NCBI GenBank assembly: GCA_015061845.1
Contig: SUVT01000021.1
Location: 1-33,193 of the forward strand
Direction: 5' to 3'
DNA from: Lentisphaerota bacterium
GTDB taxonomy: Bacteria; Verrucomicrobiota; Lentisphaeria; Victivallales; UBA1829
Length of the DNA stretch: 33,193 bases
The notes beneath the pieces are model-generated. The model was given only the letters and a program-made list of their open reading frames with translations. It made no database searches and had not been told where the DNA came from. This document shows, piece by piece, positions 1 to 8,721 of the stretch; the first letter of the stretch is position 1; every line of letters begins with the position of its first letter. Both the position numbers and the translations under genes were made by a program.

Positions 1-230
1 TTTCCCCGGTAAAAAACGCTTCCGTCTTCCCGGATCTCCGCATCTTTCCAAAGGGAGTCGAACACTTCACTGTCGAACACCGCCTTCTGTCCGTTTCCGT
101 TGTAGATGAGAATATTTTCGCTGCCGAAACAGTAAAGATCCAATTGTTTTTTGATTCCATACTCATTTAATTCGTCCATTGGACGGTGCGCCGCGAAATT
201 TTCAAAATCTTCATTCAGTAAGAATGCCAT
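1..230 (-). CDS. Hypothetical protein, N-terminal part only
   Basis: The reading frame begins at an ATG (228-230, minus strand) and stays open for 76 codons to the window edge, so the C-terminus is missing. A Shine-Dalgarno sequence AAGGTGA lies six to seven bases before the ATG and overlaps the stop region of the AraC gene upstream, so the two are very likely co-transcribed and perhaps translationally coupled. The visible part starts MAFLLNEDFENF, is acidic and soluble-looking, and has no signal peptide or membrane segment. I do not recognise the family. Pairing with an AraC regulator next to a glycan operon suggests a carbohydrate-related role, but this is inference only. Confidence 0.6.
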   Translation of the reverse strand, partial: MAFLLNEDFENFAAHRPMDELNEYGIKKQLDLYCFGSENILIYNGNGQKAVFDSEVFDSLWKDAEIREDGSVFYRG

Positions 231-241
231 AGTAAATCACC

Positions 242-1027
242 TTATGTATTTTGTAAAACTCTGTTCCGTTTTCTGTATGCGGCTGGTGTGATCCCCTGTT
301 CCGCACGGAAAACCCGGTAAAATGTTTCTTTACAGTTGAACCCGCAGACTTCAGCGATATTTTTGATTGGCTGATCCGTATTGGAAAGCAGAACTCTTGC
401 CCGTTTCAGTCGCAGCTGTAAAAGATAACTGTGTGGGGTGGTATCCAGATGTTTCCGGAAAAGCAGATTCAAATGCGGGGCACTGACTTGAACACTGTGA
501 GCGATCTGAGCAACGGTGAGCGTTGCCACATCTTCGTTTTGCAGCAGTGTCATTGCCTTTGCCAGCGGTAACGGCAGGTCCGGTCTGTTGGAAACGATGG
601 TCGAAGCATAAAATTCCCAGAACAGACGATTGATCAGATAGTTCCCGAAAATCCGTTTGTCCACGCCGGGGTCAAAGAATCTCTGCATGGTATCAACAAC
701 GAAATCATCAAGAGTATCAAGGTCTTTCCATTCTCCGAAATGTCCGGGTCTTTGCCATGGGGTAAGCAGACGGAACCGCATAGCAAAACTTGTGAAGCGT
801 TTTCCATCGGACCGCCAGATCGTTTCATCCCCGCCCTGATGCCAGAGGATCATTCCTCTCCGGCAGATCCTGCGGTCATTCAGCTCCCCATACTTGAGTT
901 CACCGCTCAAGACAATTTCAATATAAAAGACGTCCGGCGGCACAATATTGGGGATCGTCTGCATATTTTCCCGTGGAGAATAGTAGCAGACTCCAAGCAA
1001 TTCGACAGAACCAGGCAGATCAAGCAT
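242..1027 (-). CDS. AraC-family transcriptional regulator
   Basis: A 261-residue protein with the layout of AraC regulators: an N-terminal cupin-like sensor region (about residues 20-150) and a C-terminal double helix-turn-helix DNA-binding domain (about 165-255). The second HTH shows the family signature: PIKNIAEVCGF, then FYRVFRAEQGITPAAYRK. The ATG is preceded by AAGGGG at good spacing. It is transcribed divergently from the sugar isomerase/prepilin/DUF4838/GH1 operon and shares a 309-bp intergenic region with it, so it probably senses a sugar and controls that operon. The inducer cannot be read from sequence. The next gene downstream begins 11 bases after its stop. Confidence 0.9.
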   Translation of the reverse strand: MLDLPGSVELLGVCYYSPRENMQTIPNIVPPDVFYIEIVLSGELKYGELNDRRICRRGMILWHQGGDETIWRSDGKRFTSFAMRFRLLTPWQRPGHFGEWKDLDTLDDFVVDTMQRFFDPGVDKRIFGNYLINRLFWEFYASTIVSNRPDLPLPLAKAMTLLQNEDVATLTVAQIAHSVQVSAPHLNLLFRKHLDTTPHSYLLQLRLKRARVLLSNTDQPIKNIAEVCGFNCKETFYRVFRAEQGITPAAYRKRNRVLQNT

Positions 1028-1071
1028 GATTTTTCCCCTTTCATGCAGATAAAATTTTAATTAACAATAGA

Positions 1072-1099
1072 AATATACCCCGTTTTTGATAAAATTCAA
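1072..1099 (-). promoter_or_regulatory. Putative sigma-70 promoter of the araC-type gene
   Basis: On the minus strand, TTGAAT (1094-1099) and TATATT (1072-1077) are separated by 16 bp, about 45 bp upstream of the AraC start codon. The -10 hexamer is the same one found before several other genes in the window. Confidence 0.5.
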
Positions 1100-1271
1100 T
1101 ATAAAATCGAAAAAATAATATTTTTTAGCACTTTTTGTGCTTATGTTGTATAATAATCTGTCAGTTGAACGGAAACTGTACGAAAAAATTTCTACCGGCT
1201 CTTACGGGGAAAAAGTAATATTGAGTTTCATATTGATAAATATAATAAGAATAAATATTAGTTTTTGTCAC

Positions 1272-1300
1272 TTGTAAAAAAATAAATTCTGTAGTATAAT
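1272..1300 (+). promoter_or_regulatory. Putative sigma-70 promoter of the glycan operon
   Basis: TTGTAA (1272-1277) and a perfect TATAAT (1295-1300) are separated by 17 bp. The predicted start of transcription is about 30 bp before the first start codon (1337), leaving a short leader with a GGGAGG ribosome-binding site at 1323-1328. Confidence 0.6.
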
Positions 1301-1336
1301 GCGGAAGAAACAGAAAAATTATGGGAGGATGTGCAA

Positions 1337-2215
1337 ATGAACAGATATGCGGTATCAATCAATAATTTTGGTGAAACATTTGAACGCGCGCGGGAGTATG
1401 TTGCGGCATTTTCCAAATCCAAAATAAAACGGATTGAACTTTCCTTTTTTCCTTTTGTGGAAGAGTCTGAGTTGAGTAAGATCCATGGAATCGTTTCCCG
1501 TGAATTTCTGGCAGCAAAGACAGCTGAAATATCAAGTGTTCATCTTCCTTTCATGGGCGGCGGGAAATCCTGGGATCCCTCTGCTGTTGATGAAGATCTG
1601 CGGAAAGATGTCTCCCGCCGTCTTTCTGAAATGATCAAAAAAAATGCGGATCTTATGGCTCCGGAAGCAACTTTGCATTGCAGTATGGAACCACCTCTGG
1701 AAGAGCATCCTGCCCGTGTTGATCAGGTTTGCCGGACATTGGAAGAGTTGATGCCTTTGGCAGAAGAATTGGATTTTTCCTTTAATGTGGAATATCTTCC
1801 CAGACGTTGTGTTGGGAATTGCCCGGAAGAACTGCTTGCGGTAGCTTCAAGATTCGATCATCACCATGTCGGGATCTGCATGGATGTCAATCACGTTATG
1901 AACCGTTATGAAGAACTTCCGGAGATCATTCAGAAATTGTCTCCGTATATCCGGACGTTCCACTTGAGTGATTATGACGGAATTGACGAAAAACACTGGT
2001 TCCCGGGGCAGGGGATCATCAACTGGACAAATGTGATGAAAGCGATCAAATCTCTGAAGAACGATCCGCTTCTGATTTTTGAAACATCCTATCAGCTCGG
2101 CCTCGGATTGCGCCAGACGGATCCTGCATGGCATTTGAAACAGGTTGCGGACGGCTGTTTCTTCCTGGAACATTGTGAAGAACTGGAAAAGAGAATTGCA
2201 GATTTCAAACTTTAA
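1337..2215 (+). CDS. Sugar phosphate isomerase/epimerase (xylose isomerase-like TIM barrel)
   Basis: A 292-residue cytoplasmic protein of the AP-endonuclease-2/xylose-isomerase-like TIM-barrel superfamily. The four expected metal ligands are visible in order on successive strands: Glu152 (NVEYLP), Asp183 (CMDVNH), His209 (FHLSD) and Glu249 (FETSY). An early SVHLPF motif is also typical. A GTG six bases upstream (1331) is in frame, but it lies directly against the GGGAGG site. The ATG at 1337 sits eight bases from it and is the better start. The gene opens an operon with a prepilin-like protein, DUF6528, DUF4838 and GH1 genes, so it probably isomerises or epimerises the sugar released by that pathway. 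The exact substrate is not predictable. Confidence 0.85.
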   Translation: MNRYAVSINNFGETFERAREYVAAFSKSKIKRIELSFFPFVEESELSKIHGIVSREFLAAKTAEISSVHLPFMGGGKSWDPSAVDEDLRKDVSRRLSEMIKKNADLMAPEATLHCSMEPPLEEHPARVDQVCRTLEELMPLAEELDFSFNVEYLPRRCVGNCPEELLAVASRFDHHHVGICMDVNHVMNRYEELPEIIQKLSPYIRTFHLSDYDGIDEKHWFPGQGIINWTNVMKAIKSLKNDPLLIFETSYQLGLGLRQTDPAWHLKQVADGCFFLEHCEELEKRIADFKL

Positions 2216-2239
2216 TCAATAAAATAAAGGGCATCGGAA

Positions 2240-3010
2240 ATGAAAAGATTTTGGAAAGAAACTTCTCACCAGCATGCTGGAGTAAAGCACCAGTGCTTTA
2301 CTTTAATTGAACTCTTAGTAGTGATTGCAATTATTGCGATCCTTGCGGGGATGCTGCTGCCGGCACTGAATAGTTCCCGGCAAAAAGCGACTGCCGTCAA
2401 CTGTGTCGGAAATCAAAAGCAGTTGTCTTTGGCGATCGGTTCTTATACCGTGGATTACAATGATTATCTTGTTCCGTTCAATAACGGCAATGCAAAAAAT
2501 GCATGGGGACATGTTCTTGCTACAAATGGTTATGTGGCAAAGGTGAGTTCAACAAAGGGGTATACAAAATTTTCAGAACCCGGAGCTCTTAAACTGTTCA
2601 GATGTCCCGCAGATACTACCAATTATGATGATTATGACACCGTGAATAAATTTTATATTCCGCTGTCATACGGATACAACAGCAGAATTGCGATCCCGGA
2701 GTCAGATACAAAATACAGACTGAAACTTTCAACTCTGATGGCAGATGCCGCTAAAACACCTCTGGTCGCCGATGCCTGGAAATACAGTCAGGTGAAAAAG
2801 GTCGCTACTGACAACTATTACCGCCGTTCGATTATCGGCGCTTATTTTGATATCAAGCCCTACAATGCACATCCTTACGGTTTGAACTGGATGAGTGTCG
2901 ACGGCGCCGTTCATGCTGTCGATTATATCTGGTATCAGCCGAAGTCAGGTTACGTTGACATCTGGAATTTTCCGACCTGGGCAAAACAGATGTATTACAA
3001 CCCTAAATAA
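2240..3010 (+). CDS. Prepilin-like secreted protein with H-X9-DG motif
   Basis: A 256-residue protein with a type IV prepilin leader: a 19-residue basic start ending in Cys19, then FTLIELLVV and a hydrophobic helix to about residue 45, with the conserved Glu at +5 (Glu24). It should be cleaved and methylated by a prepilin peptidase and placed at the inner membrane or cell surface. Near the C-terminus His211 is followed after nine residues by Asp221-Gly222, the H-X9-DG signature of the large prepilin-like families of Planctomycetes, Verrucomicrobia and Lentisphaerae. The residue before the cleavage site is Cys rather than the usual Gly. Two adjacent palindromes lie in the leader codons. Its position in a glycan operon suggests a surface or secretion role in glycan use, but the function is unknown. 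Confidence 0.8.
   Translation: MKRFWKETSHQHAGVKHQCFTLIELLVVIAIIAILAGMLLPALNSSRQKATAVNCVGNQKQLSLAIGSYTVDYNDYLVPFNNGNAKNAWGHVLATNGYVAKVSSTKGYTKFSEPGALKLFRCPADTTNYDDYDTVNKFYIPLSYGYNSRIAIPESDTKYRLKLSTLMADAAKTPLVADAWKYSQVKKVATDNYYRRSIIGAYFDIKPYNAHPYGLNWMSVDGAVHAVDYIWYQPKSGYVDIWNFPTWAKQMYYNPK
2269..2302. repeat. Two adjacent palindromes inside the prepilin leader codons
   Basis: A perfect 12-bp palindrome CCAGCATGCTGG (2269-2280) is followed at once by a perfect 10-bp inverted repeat AGTAAAGCAC (2281-2290), CA, GTGCTTTACT (2293-2302). Both lie within codons 10-21 of the prepilin-like gene, directly before the conserved FTLIELL codons. Confidence 0.85.
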
Positions 3011-3039
3011 TTTTTTGAGAGAAAGGATAACATAATAAA

Positions 3040-4026
3040 ATGAAGCACGACCTTTTCTGCGCAGGAATTGCTGCAATCGCATTATCTGCCGCGGACCCCG
3101 CACTGGCAAATGATTGGAACACTGTTTGTGTCGTTGTCGGCAATCAGCGAACTTCTGAATGGGCGATTTACGATTACAACAAAGATTGGCGGACTCCCGA
3201 AGCGAAACTCTGGAGTTTCAATCCGAAGCTTGATCCGGTCATGCAGCAACCCTGTCTGAACGACCCCGATAACCGGATGTGCCATGAACTCTGGCTTGCT
3301 CCCAGTGATGTTAAAGTCGTTCTCAATAAAACCCATCTGCTTTGCGTAGATTCTCTGGGCGGTGTCCTGTTGGTCCGGATCAAAGATAAAAAGATCATCT
3401 GGCACGTTTACCCCAGATCCAATCCCCATTCCGCAGAACTTCTGCCTGACGGCAATGTGGTAACAGCATCCAGCGAAGGACATTATCTGAAACTTTACAA
3501 TATCAAAAAGTTTGATCCTGCCAAGCCGGGGCTGACTCCGTTTTTCCAGACTCTTGAACCGGAAGCCCACGGCGTTGTCTGGGATAAAAAACGCCAGTGT
3601 CTCTGGTCAAGCGGAACTTACGGTATCACCAAGTGGAAATATATTTCCGATCCGGAAAATCCCCGCCTGGAACGGATTGAAACGTATGGAATCAAACTCA
3701 AAGATACGATTTTCCGGGATGCCTATGAAGTTTTGAAATGCCATGACCTTTATCCGACTCACGACGGCAAACTTTTCATTACCTATAATCGCGGGATCAG
3801 TATATTTGATCCGGAGACCTGCAAGATCACCCATTACAGTGATCTCAAGGCGATCAAGAGTGTTGACAGTGCGAACGGAAAAATCATGATGCAGAAGCCC
3901 CAGGAACGCTGGTGGGCGGAATCTTTGTATTTCCCGGATGATCCGGCAAGCTCGGAACGCTGTTTTATTCCGAACGCAAAGATCTATAAAGCAAGATATT
4001 TTCAGGACAATAAATTCAGCTATTAA
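3040..4026 (+). CDS. Secreted beta-propeller-like protein (DUF6528-like)
   Basis: A 328-residue protein with a likely signal peptide (about residues 1-23, ending ADPALA before ND). The mature part has repeated short beta-rich units such as LLVRIKDKKIIWHVYP, PHSAELLPDGNVVTAS and LWSSGTYGITKWKY, which look like propeller blades. It resembles the DUF6528 family, from memory only. A GAAAGGA site lies about 12 bases before the ATG. It follows the prepilin-like gene by 29 bases and precedes the DUF4838 gene by 18, so it is part of the same operon and probably acts in the periplasm or at the surface. Binding or hydrolysis of a glycan are both possible, and no catalytic motif is evident. Confidence 0.65.
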   Translation: MKHDLFCAGIAAIALSAADPALANDWNTVCVVVGNQRTSEWAIYDYNKDWRTPEAKLWSFNPKLDPVMQQPCLNDPDNRMCHELWLAPSDVKVVLNKTHLLCVDSLGGVLLVRIKDKKIIWHVYPRSNPHSAELLPDGNVVTASSEGHYLKLYNIKKFDPAKPGLTPFFQTLEPEAHGVVWDKKRQCLWSSGTYGITKWKYISDPENPRLERIETYGIKLKDTIFRDAYEVLKCHDLYPTHDGKLFITYNRGISIFDPETCKITHYSDLKAIKSVDSANGKIMMQKPQERWWAESLYFPDDPASSERCFIPNAKIYKARYFQDNKFSY

Positions 4027-4044
4027 ACAGGAGAGCTTTACCTT

Positions 4045-7000
4045 ATGAAAATCAAAAAACTGTTAACCGCGGCACTGGGGGTGACTGCAATGCTCAGTAC
4101 ACAGGCAAAAGAATTGACGCTTGCGAAAGATGGCAAGACGGATTACAAGATCATTATTGCTGAAAAACCGGCAAAACAGGTCAAATATGCTGCGCAGGAG
4201 TTGTCTTCATTTCTGAAACAGATCACCGGCGCGGATTTTAAGATCGTTTCAGATAAAACTGCAAAAGGAAAATATGAGATCGTTCTCGGAGAAACCAACA
4301 GAAATGTTGCCATTCCGAAAAATCTGACGGTCAAGATCCATGAAGGTTTTGCTGTCCTCCGTGATGGAGAATCTCTCCAGTTCCGGGGAAAAATTCCCCG
4401 TGGAACTCTTTATGGCGTTTATGACTTCCTGGATGAAAAACTCGGGGTCCGTTTCCTTGCGTTCGACTATACCCATGTTCCCAAAAAGTCCACTTTGAAA
4501 GTTGATGTGGAGTCTTATAAGTATGAGCCGCCTTTTGATTACCGTAACATCATCAGCTGCGGCGATGGCAACTCCAACGGGGAACAGTTGGAAGGGATCT
4601 GGCAGGTCCGGCAGCGTTTGAACTCTGTCTGGGGATATGTACCTCTCGGCAGCAAAGTCGGAGGTTTGAAGCATCTCGGCGGGTTCGTTCACAATCTGCA
4701 TAAGCTCATGCCCCATAAGAAATACTTCAAGGATCATCCGGAATATTTTGCGTTCCGTGACGGCGCAAGACGTGCCAAGCAGCATCCTCACGGGAGATTT
4801 GAATCTCTTCCCTGTTTGAGCAACCCGGAAGTCAAAGACATCATTGTCGCAGAAATGCGCCGGATTCTGAAAGGATACTTTGCAAGCAAAAATGCTGATC
4901 CTGATGACCAGATCTTCTTCCCTGTCGACTACCATGACCACGATCAGGTTTGTCAGTGTGATAAGTGCGAAGCAATCAACAAGGAAGAAGGTACCCCCGG
5001 CGGAACCATGTACCGTTTCCTCAATGCGGTTTCCGATGAGATCTCCAAAGAGTACCCGAACATCATTCTTTCCACTCTCGCATACGGTCCCACACTCAAG
5101 CCGGGGAAAACAGCTCTGCGTAAGAACATTGTGATCCGTTATGCTCCGATCCGCATGGACAATGCCCGTTCTCTTGAAGACAAACAGAGCAAGGTCAATA
5201 CCTATCAGCTGGAATGCCTCAAGGGCTGGATCGACCACGGTTCTCCCTTCTATGTCTGGTACTATGCCGGAAACTTCAATGATGCGATCACACCGCATCC
5301 CGACCTTGCTGGTATTGCCATGAACTTCCCCGTCCTGACCAAGTACGGTATGAAAGGGATGTTCTGTGAAAGTCCCCAGTCTGCCGGAATCGAAATGAAA
5401 GAACTCCGCAGCTATATTATTTCCAAATACTTGTGGCGTCCCGCAACAACAGATATCAAGAAATGCGTTGAAGAGTTCTGCCATCTTTACTACGGAAAGG
5501 GCGGTGCAAAGGTTCTGGAATACATCAAACGCATCCATGACTACCACTATAAGGTCGTCGATGCAAAACGTGATACTCCGCTGACCCTCCGCGGGGCTCC
5601 GGCATACCGCCACGCTTACACCCCGGAATTTATTGCAGAAATGGACAAGCTCCTTTACGATGCAGAAAAGCTGGCAGAAAATGACAAGTTCAAACTTCAT
5701 GTTGCAGTCATGCACATGCCGATGTGGTATCTGCACCTGACCAATGCCATGAATACCGAACGCCGTGTTGCAGCTTTTCCTGTTGTCTGGCGGTTCAAGA
5801 TCGACCCCAATAAGACCATCAAGCCGGACGAAAATACGGCATCATGGGGCAACATCCGCATTGATGATTTCTGGACCAAACAGGATCCCTATAAGGATTA
5901 TCGCGGAACAGCATGGTATGCAGTTGACTTTACTGTGGATGAAAAACTCCGCAACGATGATTTGAGTTTCTACTTCTCCTGTGTCGATGGAACCGTTGAG
6001 ATTTATATTGACGGTAAATTCATGGGCAAGAAGACCGACAATGAATGGAATCGCGGCTTTTACATGCACCTGCCGGAACGCCTGAAACCGGGCAAACATG
6101 AACTCAAGGTGAAAGTCTTCAAGGATCGTTCTGCTGCCGGTATCTGGAAACCTGTCGCTCTGCTCAACCTTGCTCAGGATCTTGCACCTGCCACCCGCAT
6201 GGCTGGCGAACGGTATATGGCTACCGATCTCAAGTTCCTGCCGAAACGCAGAAAAACAAAATTCCGGAAAACCACTTTTGAACGGATCAAGACCCTGCTG
6301 GAAGATCAGAAAGCTCCTGTCACTTCTCTGACAGACGGTGCTACGACCAGAATGGCTCATACTCTTCCCAATGGACATAAGACCTTTGCTGTTGTTAAAG
6401 ATGATACCGCTTTGACCAAAAAATGCGCAGAACAGAAGCCCAACAAAAAATGGACACTCGGTCAATCCATGAATTACCGGATCTCTGAACTTGAAAAGGA
6501 TCACAGCAAGCAGTTCCGTGCAAGAGTCCGTATCAAGGTCAAGAAGAACGGTAACAGAGGAAATGCTGCAGTCATCAGCTTCTGCTACTATAACAAGAAA
6601 GGCTGGAGCGGCGGAAATTGTGCGCCCTCTATGTCCATTCCCTTGAAGAATCTGCCGGATAACGAATGGGTTTGGATCGAATATCCCCATATACTCCGTT
6701 ATAAATCCGATATCCGTTATCAGATCCTTGCTGTCAAAGCGGCAAACAACCCCAATAACATGGAATATCTGCGCTTCGATGCCATCGAACTGCGCCCGGT
6801 AAAGGCTTCTGACGGGATCCGTCTGCTTGCAAGCGGACTTGATGCCGGACACAAGACTTTCAGCTTTGCTGATGATGTTTCAAGTGTTGCCCAGCGTTGT
6901 GCTATGCAGACCTCTGCAAAGAAGTGGACCCTCGGACAGAGCATGAATTTCCGTGTCAGCGAATTTTTCGATGATGTGGAAAAGATGAAGACCTACCGTG

Positions 7001-7293
7001 CCAGAGTGCGTGTTAAGGTCAGTAAGAAAGGTAATGCAGGAGAAGCCGGAACCATCGGTTTCTGCTACTACAACAAAAAGAACTGGTCCGGTGGAAACTG
7101 TGCTCCGGATCTGAAACTCAGCTTGAAAGATTTGCCTGATAACCAGTGGGTTTGGATCGATTATCCGCACCTGCTCAAATATCAGGAAGGAGTCCGTTAT
7201 CAGTTCATCTCTGTCAAGGCGGCAAACAATCCGCAAAATTTGAATGCACTGTACGTTGATGCAGTCGAATTAATCCCCGTAGGAGGTAAGTAA
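4045..7293 (+). CDS. Large secreted DUF4838 protein with tandem C-terminal domains
   Basis: A 1082-residue secreted protein, the largest in the window. A signal peptide (about residues 1-21, ending STQA) leads into an alpha-glucuronidase-type N-terminal domain (about 25-150; KQVKYAAQELSSFLKQITGA), then a DUF4838 domain (about 170-480) with the Cys cluster CQCDKC at 303-308. Residues about 590-720 look like a galactose-binding-type jelly roll (VEIYIDGKFMGKK; KPGKHELKVKVFK). The C-terminus is a tandem duplication: residues about 778-920 and 936-1078 share HKTF, KKWTLGQSMN, FCYYNKK-WSGGNCAP and VKAANNP. The family is usually linked to glycoside processing, but its reaction is not settled. The stop overlaps the GH1 start (TAATG), so translation of the two is probably coupled. 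Confidence 0.85.
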   Translation: MKIKKLLTAALGVTAMLSTQAKELTLAKDGKTDYKIIIAEKPAKQVKYAAQELSSFLKQITGADFKIVSDKTAKGKYEIVLGETNRNVAIPKNLTVKIHEGFAVLRDGESLQFRGKIPRGTLYGVYDFLDEKLGVRFLAFDYTHVPKKSTLKVDVESYKYEPPFDYRNIISCGDGNSNGEQLEGIWQVRQRLNSVWGYVPLGSKVGGLKHLGGFVHNLHKLMPHKKYFKDHPEYFAFRDGARRAKQHPHGRFESLPCLSNPEVKDIIVAEMRRILKGYFASKNADPDDQIFFPVDYHDHDQVCQCDKCEAINKEEGTPGGTMYRFLNAVSDEISKEYPNIILSTLAYGPTLKPGKTALRKNIVIRYAPIRMDNARSLEDKQSKVNTYQLECLKGWIDHGSPFYVWYYAGNFNDAITPHPDLAGIAMNFPVLTKYGMKGMFCESPQSAGIEMKELRSYIISKYLWRPATTDIKKCVEEFCHLYYGKGGAKVLEYIKRIHDYHYKVVDAKRDTPLTLRGAPAYRHAYTPEFIAEMDKLLYDAEKLAENDKFKLHVAVMHMPMWYLHLTNAMNTERRVAAFPVVWRFKIDPNKTIKPDENTASWGNIRIDDFWTKQDPYKDYRGTAWYAVDFTVDEKLRNDDLSFYFSCVDGTVEIYIDGKFMGKKTDNEWNRGFYMHLPERLKPGKHELKVKVFKDRSAAGIWKPVALLNLAQDLAPATRMAGERYMATDLKFLPKRRKTKFRKTTFERIKTLLEDQKAPVTSLTDGATTRMAHTLPNGHKTFAVVKDDTALTKKCAEQKPNKKWTLGQSMNYRISELEKDHSKQFRARVRIKVKKNGNRGNAAVISFCYYNKKGWSGGNCAPSMSIPLKNLPDNEWVWIEYPHILRYKSDIRYQILAVKAANNPNNMEYLRFDAIELRPVKASDGIRLLASGLDAGHKTFSFADDVSSVAQRCAMQTSAKKWTLGQSMNFRVSEFFDDVEKMKTYRARVRVKVSKKGNAGEAGTIGFCYYNKKNWSGGNCAPDLKLSLKDLPDNQWVWIDYPHLLKYQEGVRYQFISVKAANNPQNLNALYVDAVELIPVGGK

Positions 7294-8645
7294 TGAGTAT
7301 GTATCGGGATTTTCCGGAAGATTTTGTCTGGGGATCAGCAACCGCAAGTTATCAGGTGGAAGGCGCACCATTTGAAGATGGCAAAGGCGCATCTGTCTGG
7401 AACGAGTTTGAAAAGATCCCCGGTGCGATGCGTGACGATGTCAACGGTGATATTGCGTGTGATCACTATCACCGTTATCCTGAAGACATTGCCCATATGA
7501 AAAACATCGGATTGAACGGATATCGTTTCTCTCTTGCATGGAGCCGCATTTTCCCGGATGGCTATGGCAAGGTGAATCAGAAAGGGATCGATCATTACAA
7601 GCGTGTTTGCGAAACTCTTTTGAAGAACGGTGTGGAACCTTATGTGACCCTTTATCACTGGGATCTTCCCCTGGCTCTGCAGAAAGAGTTTGGCGGCTGG
7701 GAGTCCCGGGAAACAGTCAAATATTTCGGCGAATATGCTTCTAAAATCGGAGAAGAGTTCAAAGGTTTGATCAAGTATTACTGCACGACCAATGAGTTTC
7801 TTGCCGCATCTGATGTGGCTTACAGCATGGGCTTGATCGCTCCCGGATTGAAGCTTGAGAAAAAGAGAGTCAACCAGATCCGGCATCATCTGCTGCTGGC
7901 TCATGGTACAGCTGTCAGTGCGTTGCGTGCCGCTGATCCCGGCGCAAAAATCTCTCTGGCTGAAAACTCCTCTTTCATGGTCCCTCTGATCGACACTCCG
8001 GAATATGTGGATGCCGCAAAGAAAGCGTTCCGAGAAGTCAACGCGCATTTCCTGACAGCTGTCATGGAAGGAAAATATCTTGACTGCTATCTGGAAAAAG
8101 AGGGCGCAGATGCTCCGGTGTTCACCGATGATGATATGAAGATCATCAGTCAGAAACTTGACTGGCTCGGGTTGAATATCTACTTCGGAAAACGGCTCCG
8201 TCCGGCTCCCGAAACCAAAGAGGGGTATCATATTTTTGAAGAAACCGACCTGAAGCGGCAGACCGGTATTGCTGACTTCTATTTTGAACCTGCAGCGATG
8301 TATTGGGGCAGCAGAATCGCCTATGAACTTTACGGTTTGCCCATTTACATTACGGAAAATGGAAAACGTTCAGAAACAGATAAACTTGAGCCCGATGGAA
8401 AAGTTTATGATGATGAACGGATCAGACATTTGAGACTGCAGCTGCTTTACATGGCAAAGGCTGTCCGCGAGGGAATTCCCGTGAAGGGATATTTCCACTG
8501 GTCCCTCATGGACAATCTTGAATGGCATCATGGATTCCGTCCGAGATTCGGATTCCTTTATGTGAATTATTCCACGATGGAACGTGTACCGAAGCTCAGT
8601 GCGGAATGGATGAAAGAAGTGATCCGGACAGGGCGGATCGCATAA
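7293..8645 (+). CDS. Glycoside hydrolase family 1 (beta-glucosidase/6-phospho-beta-glucosidase type)
   Basis: A 450-residue cytoplasmic GH1 enzyme of normal length with a complete TIM barrel. The start is FVWGSATASYQVEGA, the acid/base Glu168 lies in TTNEF and the nucleophile Glu355 in YITENG, and WSLMDNLEW is present near the end. The usual TNEP motif reads TNEF here, although the catalytic Glu is kept. There is no signal peptide, so it should act on imported disaccharides or glycosides. The ATG overlaps the stop of the DUF4838 gene, and AGGAGG lies six bases before it, inside that gene. A rho-independent terminator follows. The sugar specificity cannot be fixed from the sequence. Confidence 0.93.
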   Translation: MSMYRDFPEDFVWGSATASYQVEGAPFEDGKGASVWNEFEKIPGAMRDDVNGDIACDHYHRYPEDIAHMKNIGLNGYRFSLAWSRIFPDGYGKVNQKGIDHYKRVCETLLKNGVEPYVTLYHWDLPLALQKEFGGWESRETVKYFGEYASKIGEEFKGLIKYYCTTNEFLAASDVAYSMGLIAPGLKLEKKRVNQIRHHLLLAHGTAVSALRAADPGAKISLAENSSFMVPLIDTPEYVDAAKKAFREVNAHFLTAVMEGKYLDCYLEKEGADAPVFTDDDMKIISQKLDWLGLNIYFGKRLRPAPETKEGYHIFEETDLKRQTGIADFYFEPAAMYWGSRIAYELYGLPIYITENGKRSETDKLEPDGKVYDDERIRHLRLQLLYMAKAVREGIPVKGYFHWSLMDNLEWHHGFRPRFGFLYVNYSTMERVPKLSAEWMKEVIRTGRIA

Positions 8646-8668
8646 TCAGTTTTGCTCTCTTTAAACCT

Positions 8669-8712
8669 GCCTTTTCTCCGATGTAAGAAATGTTGGAGAA
8701 AAGGCTTTTTTT
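8669..8712 (+). terminator. Rho-independent terminator after the GH1 gene
   Basis: Perfect 11-bp stem GCCTTTTCTCC (8669-8679) / GGAGAAAAGGC (8695-8705) followed by a run of seven T. It ends the operon starting at 1337. No comparable T-run exists in the opposite direction. Confidence 0.9.
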
Positions 8713-8721
8713 GTCTGTCAA

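Larger units (their letters stand above)
1028..1336. other. Divergent regulatory region between araC-type gene and glycan operon
   Basis: This 309-bp stretch is very AT-rich and holds no credible gene. It contains one candidate promoter in each direction (1072-1099 minus; 1272-1300 plus) and, between them, a perfect inverted repeat AGCAC-TTTTT-GTGCT at 1127-1141 that could be an operator for the neighbouring AraC-family protein. A second TATAAT at 1149-1154 lacks a good -35 partner. Confidence 0.6.

Noticed and set aside
4249-5736. Open frame of 495 codons on the minus strand
   Set aside because: It is antisense to the DUF4838 gene, with no family similarity and no start signals, so it is a shadow frame.
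8669-8712. Bidirectional function for the terminator between GH1 and PHP genes
   Set aside because: The minus direction lacks a T-run after the stem, so only the plus-strand role is supported.
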